From CAZPUS01 sp964589825 (GTDB taxonomy: Bacteria > Fibrobacterota > Chitinivibrionia > Chitinivibrionales > WJKA01), in contig CAZPUS010000056.1 in the NCBI GenBank assembly GCA_964589825.1, forward strand, positions 1-15,438: 15,438 bases of DNA, read 5' to 3'. Positions 14,171 through 15,438 of the stretch are shown one piece after another. Below the pieces are notes generated by a model. It was not told the DNA's origin and searched no databases. It worked only from the letters and a program-made list of their open reading frames with translations. Position numbers and translations under genes: made by a program. Position 1 is the first letter of the stretch. Every line of letters starts with the position of its first letter.

Positions 14171-14430
14171 ATGCTCGAGTGGAAAGTATACAGCAGGTTG
14201 CTGGTCCCGATATTTGTGTTACTACATCGGCCGCAGGTGATGAATGATCGGTATGGTATTCACGAAAGCCGGACCACAGTGCAGTTGAGGAGAATAAGAA
14301 ACGGAAATTCTTACAATATAGTGTGACATCTTTGATGTATCACAATGGTGCCGGAGTGCGACTACTGCGTATCTGTAACAAAAAAATTGGTTCTGCACTG
14401 ACTTGAGTGGATAGTTTTTTTAATTCTTTT

Positions 14431-14460
14431 GGGGCATCGGACTTTTTATTGGGTGCCCCC
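14431..14460 (+). repeat. Candidate left end of the ISL3-family element
   Basis: The sequence GGGGCATCGGACTTTTTATT followed by GGGTGCCCCC lies 23 bases ahead of the transposase ATG and starts with GG as ISL3-type terminal repeats usually do. Internally GGGGCA (14431-14436) and TGCCCC (14454-14459) are inverted. The matching right end is outside the window, so neither the boundary nor the expected 8-bp target duplication can be confirmed. Confidence 0.4.
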
Positions 14461-14482
14461 AAGATATAGCATTTTATATATT

Positions 14483-15438
14483 ATGGATATGGACGGAAAA
14501 CAAGTATTCAATTATCTGCTGGGCCTGACGCGCCCATGGGATGTGTCGCGGGTTGAAATTGATGCGCAGAAGCATCGAGTCGATGTCTGGATTGCGCATG
14601 AGCGCAACATTGTGTTTGCGTGCCCGGAATGCGGGAAGCATTGCCCCATATATGACCATGCTCCGGAACGTGTACTTCGCCACCTCAATGCGTTTGAGCA
14701 TGAGACGTTTCTTCACATTCTCCTGCCGCGCGTGCGGTGTGCAGCGCATGGAGCGAAGGTGATACTTTCCGGCTTTGGCGAAAACAATTCCGCAATGACG
14801 TATGCCTTTGAGTCGCACCTGATTGCCATGGCCCATGCGTGCAGCATCGAAGGAGTAGGTCGGCTGTGCAATGTGAGCTGGGCGAGTGGCAGGCATGTTA
14901 TCACGCGCGCGGTTGCTCGCGGCCGGGCTCGTAAGGCGTTTTGCCAGCCTGAGCGCATGAGAGTAGACGAGAAGTCGATTGCAAAAGGCCATAAGTATGA
15001 ATCGCTGGTGTACGATTTGGATCACGGTACCGTTGAATACGTCTGTGATACCCGGCGCCAGGAGAGCGTGGAGTCCTATTACCGTATGTGTAGCCCGGAG
15101 GATTTGGAGCGGGTGAAGGTTGTGACTATGGACATGTGGGATCCCTTTATCGCCGCCACACGTGCGTATGTACCGCAAGGCGAAAGGAATGATCGGTATC
15201 ACGTGATGCGTTACGCGGTAGATGCCGTGGACAAGGTACGCAAACAGGAACATGCTATTTTTCGTAACACCGGCGACGAGAGGTCGAAAGGAACGAAACA
15301 CCTTTGGCTTTGGAGCCAAGAGAATATGCCGGAGTATCGTAAGGCTGAATTCGAAGAGTTGTGCAGCAAAGATCTGAAAGTGTGTCGCGCGTGGGCGATC
15401 AAGGAGAACCTTCGTCATCTGTGGGACTACAGGTACGA
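14483..15438 (+). CDS. ISL3-family transposase (3' part outside window)
   Basis: An open frame of 318 codons runs from ATG 14483 through the window end, so the product is incomplete here but not visibly broken. Near the start FNYLLGLTRPWDV and a cysteine cluster CPECGKHC (47-54) with a CAAHGAK segment form the N-terminal zinc-finger region; a helix-turn-helix follows around 110-150. The DDE catalytic domain shows the first Asp in MRVDEKSIAKGHKY (D162), the second in VVTMDMWDPF (D217), and NDRYHVMRYAVDAVDKVRKQE, all typical of ISL3 elements. The third catalytic residue would lie beyond the window edge. No frameshift or stop is present, so the element may be active. No ribosome binding site is obvious before the ATG. 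Confidence 0.92.
   Translation, partial: MDMDGKQVFNYLLGLTRPWDVSRVEIDAQKHRVDVWIAHERNIVFACPECGKHCPIYDHAPERVLRHLNAFEHETFLHILLPRVRCAAHGAKVILSGFGENNSAMTYAFESHLIAMAHACSIEGVGRLCNVSWASGRHVITRAVARGRARKAFCQPERMRVDEKSIAKGHKYESLVYDLDHGTVEYVCDTRRQESVESYYRMCSPEDLERVKVVTMDMWDPFIAATRAYVPQGERNDRYHVMRYAVDAVDKVRKQEHAIFRNTGDERSKGTKHLWLWSQENMPEYRKAEFEELCSKDLKVCRAWAIKENLRHLWDYRY

Larger units (their letters stand above)
13555..14430. other. Mostly non-coding region with small genes
   Basis: This stretch of about 880 bases between recD2 and the insertion sequence holds the COX24-domain gene, its terminator, a possible 53-codon ORF on + and several inverted repeats. Directly upstream of recD2 there is only a poor promoter candidate (minus strand TTGCAT with a TATTAC 16 bases on, about 13606-13635). 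A near-perfect hairpin TGTGACATC/GATG-TA-TCACA lies at 14322-14344 without a T-run. I see nothing else coding in 14171-14430. Confidence 0.5.
14431..15438 (+). mobile_element. ISL3-family insertion sequence (partial)
   Basis: The element comprises the candidate left end and the transposase gene, cut by the window edge. It sits in the non-coding region upstream of recD2 and the COX24-domain gene and does not interrupt a recognisable gene. Confidence 0.75.

Noticed and set aside
13843..14326. Two overlapping plus-strand ORFs of 95 and 137 codons
   Set aside because: They are antisense to the COX24-domain gene; their Phe/Leu-rich stretches are the complement of its Lys/Arg codons.
14474..15418. 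Long minus-strand ORF of 314 codons
   Set aside because: It is antisense to the ISL3 transposase, whose frame on + shows clear family motifs and runs off the window. The minus-strand translation has no recognisable domain.
1..15438. CRISPR array, phage genes or a defence island
   Set aside because: No regularly spaced repeats and no phage, nuclease-partner or toxin-antitoxin genes are visible; the only mobile DNA is the ISL3-type element.

Overview
This window looks like a stretch of core chromosome from a Gram-negative (diderm) bacterium, with one insertion sequence at the right edge. It carries lipid A synthesis (lpxB), isoprenoid synthesis (an IspA-type prenyl synthase), a periplasmic M23 peptidase, a secreted CBM9-like protein and a 29-residue COX24/mS38-type ribosome-associated protein of the kind I know from the Bacteroidota/Fibrobacterota side of the tree. 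The secreted protein ends in a beta-rich tail that vaguely resembles sorting tails of that group. I lean towards a Fibrobacterota or related FCB lineage, at low confidence. A run of ten Ns at 1853-1862 shows that this is a scaffolded draft assembly, possibly a metagenome bin.

Layout, left to right. Bases 1-412 are AT-rich, with a possible gene tail and a good sigma70-like promoter for the secreted CBM9-like protein (413-1654, +), which ends in a strong terminator. After the N gap, a convergent minus-strand unit runs from right to left: PHP phosphoesterase, mannose-1-phosphate guanylyltransferase (manC type) and lpxB. The first two overlap by ATGA, and a terminator hairpin includes the lpxB stop codon. 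Divergent from it, xseB and ispA run on + with overlapping ends. Next come minus-strand genes in this transcription order: recD2, a Gfo/Idh/MocA oxidoreductase, tRNA-Arg(CCG), a STAS-TM-PEGA membrane protein, an M23 peptidase and finally tRNA-Phe(GAA). Both tRNAs have convincing sigma70-type promoters with 17-bp spacers. Upstream of recD2 a 900-bp region holds the tiny COX24-domain gene (13981-14070, -), its terminator and a possible 53-codon ORF on +. An ISL3-family transposase starts at 14483 and runs off the right edge.

Functionally, most genes concern the cell envelope: LpxB makes the lipid A disaccharide, ManC supplies GDP-mannose for surface glycans, the oxidoreductase resembles those in lpx clusters, IspA makes the precursor of lipid carriers, and the M23 protein and STAS/PEGA protein would act at the inner membrane and peptidoglycan. 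The most unusual points are a probable non-canonical AUC start codon on the STAS/PEGA gene, that protein's architecture, the His-to-Asp change at a zinc-ligand position of the M23 peptidase, and the very small ribosomal-type gene. I see no phage, CRISPR or obvious defence system.
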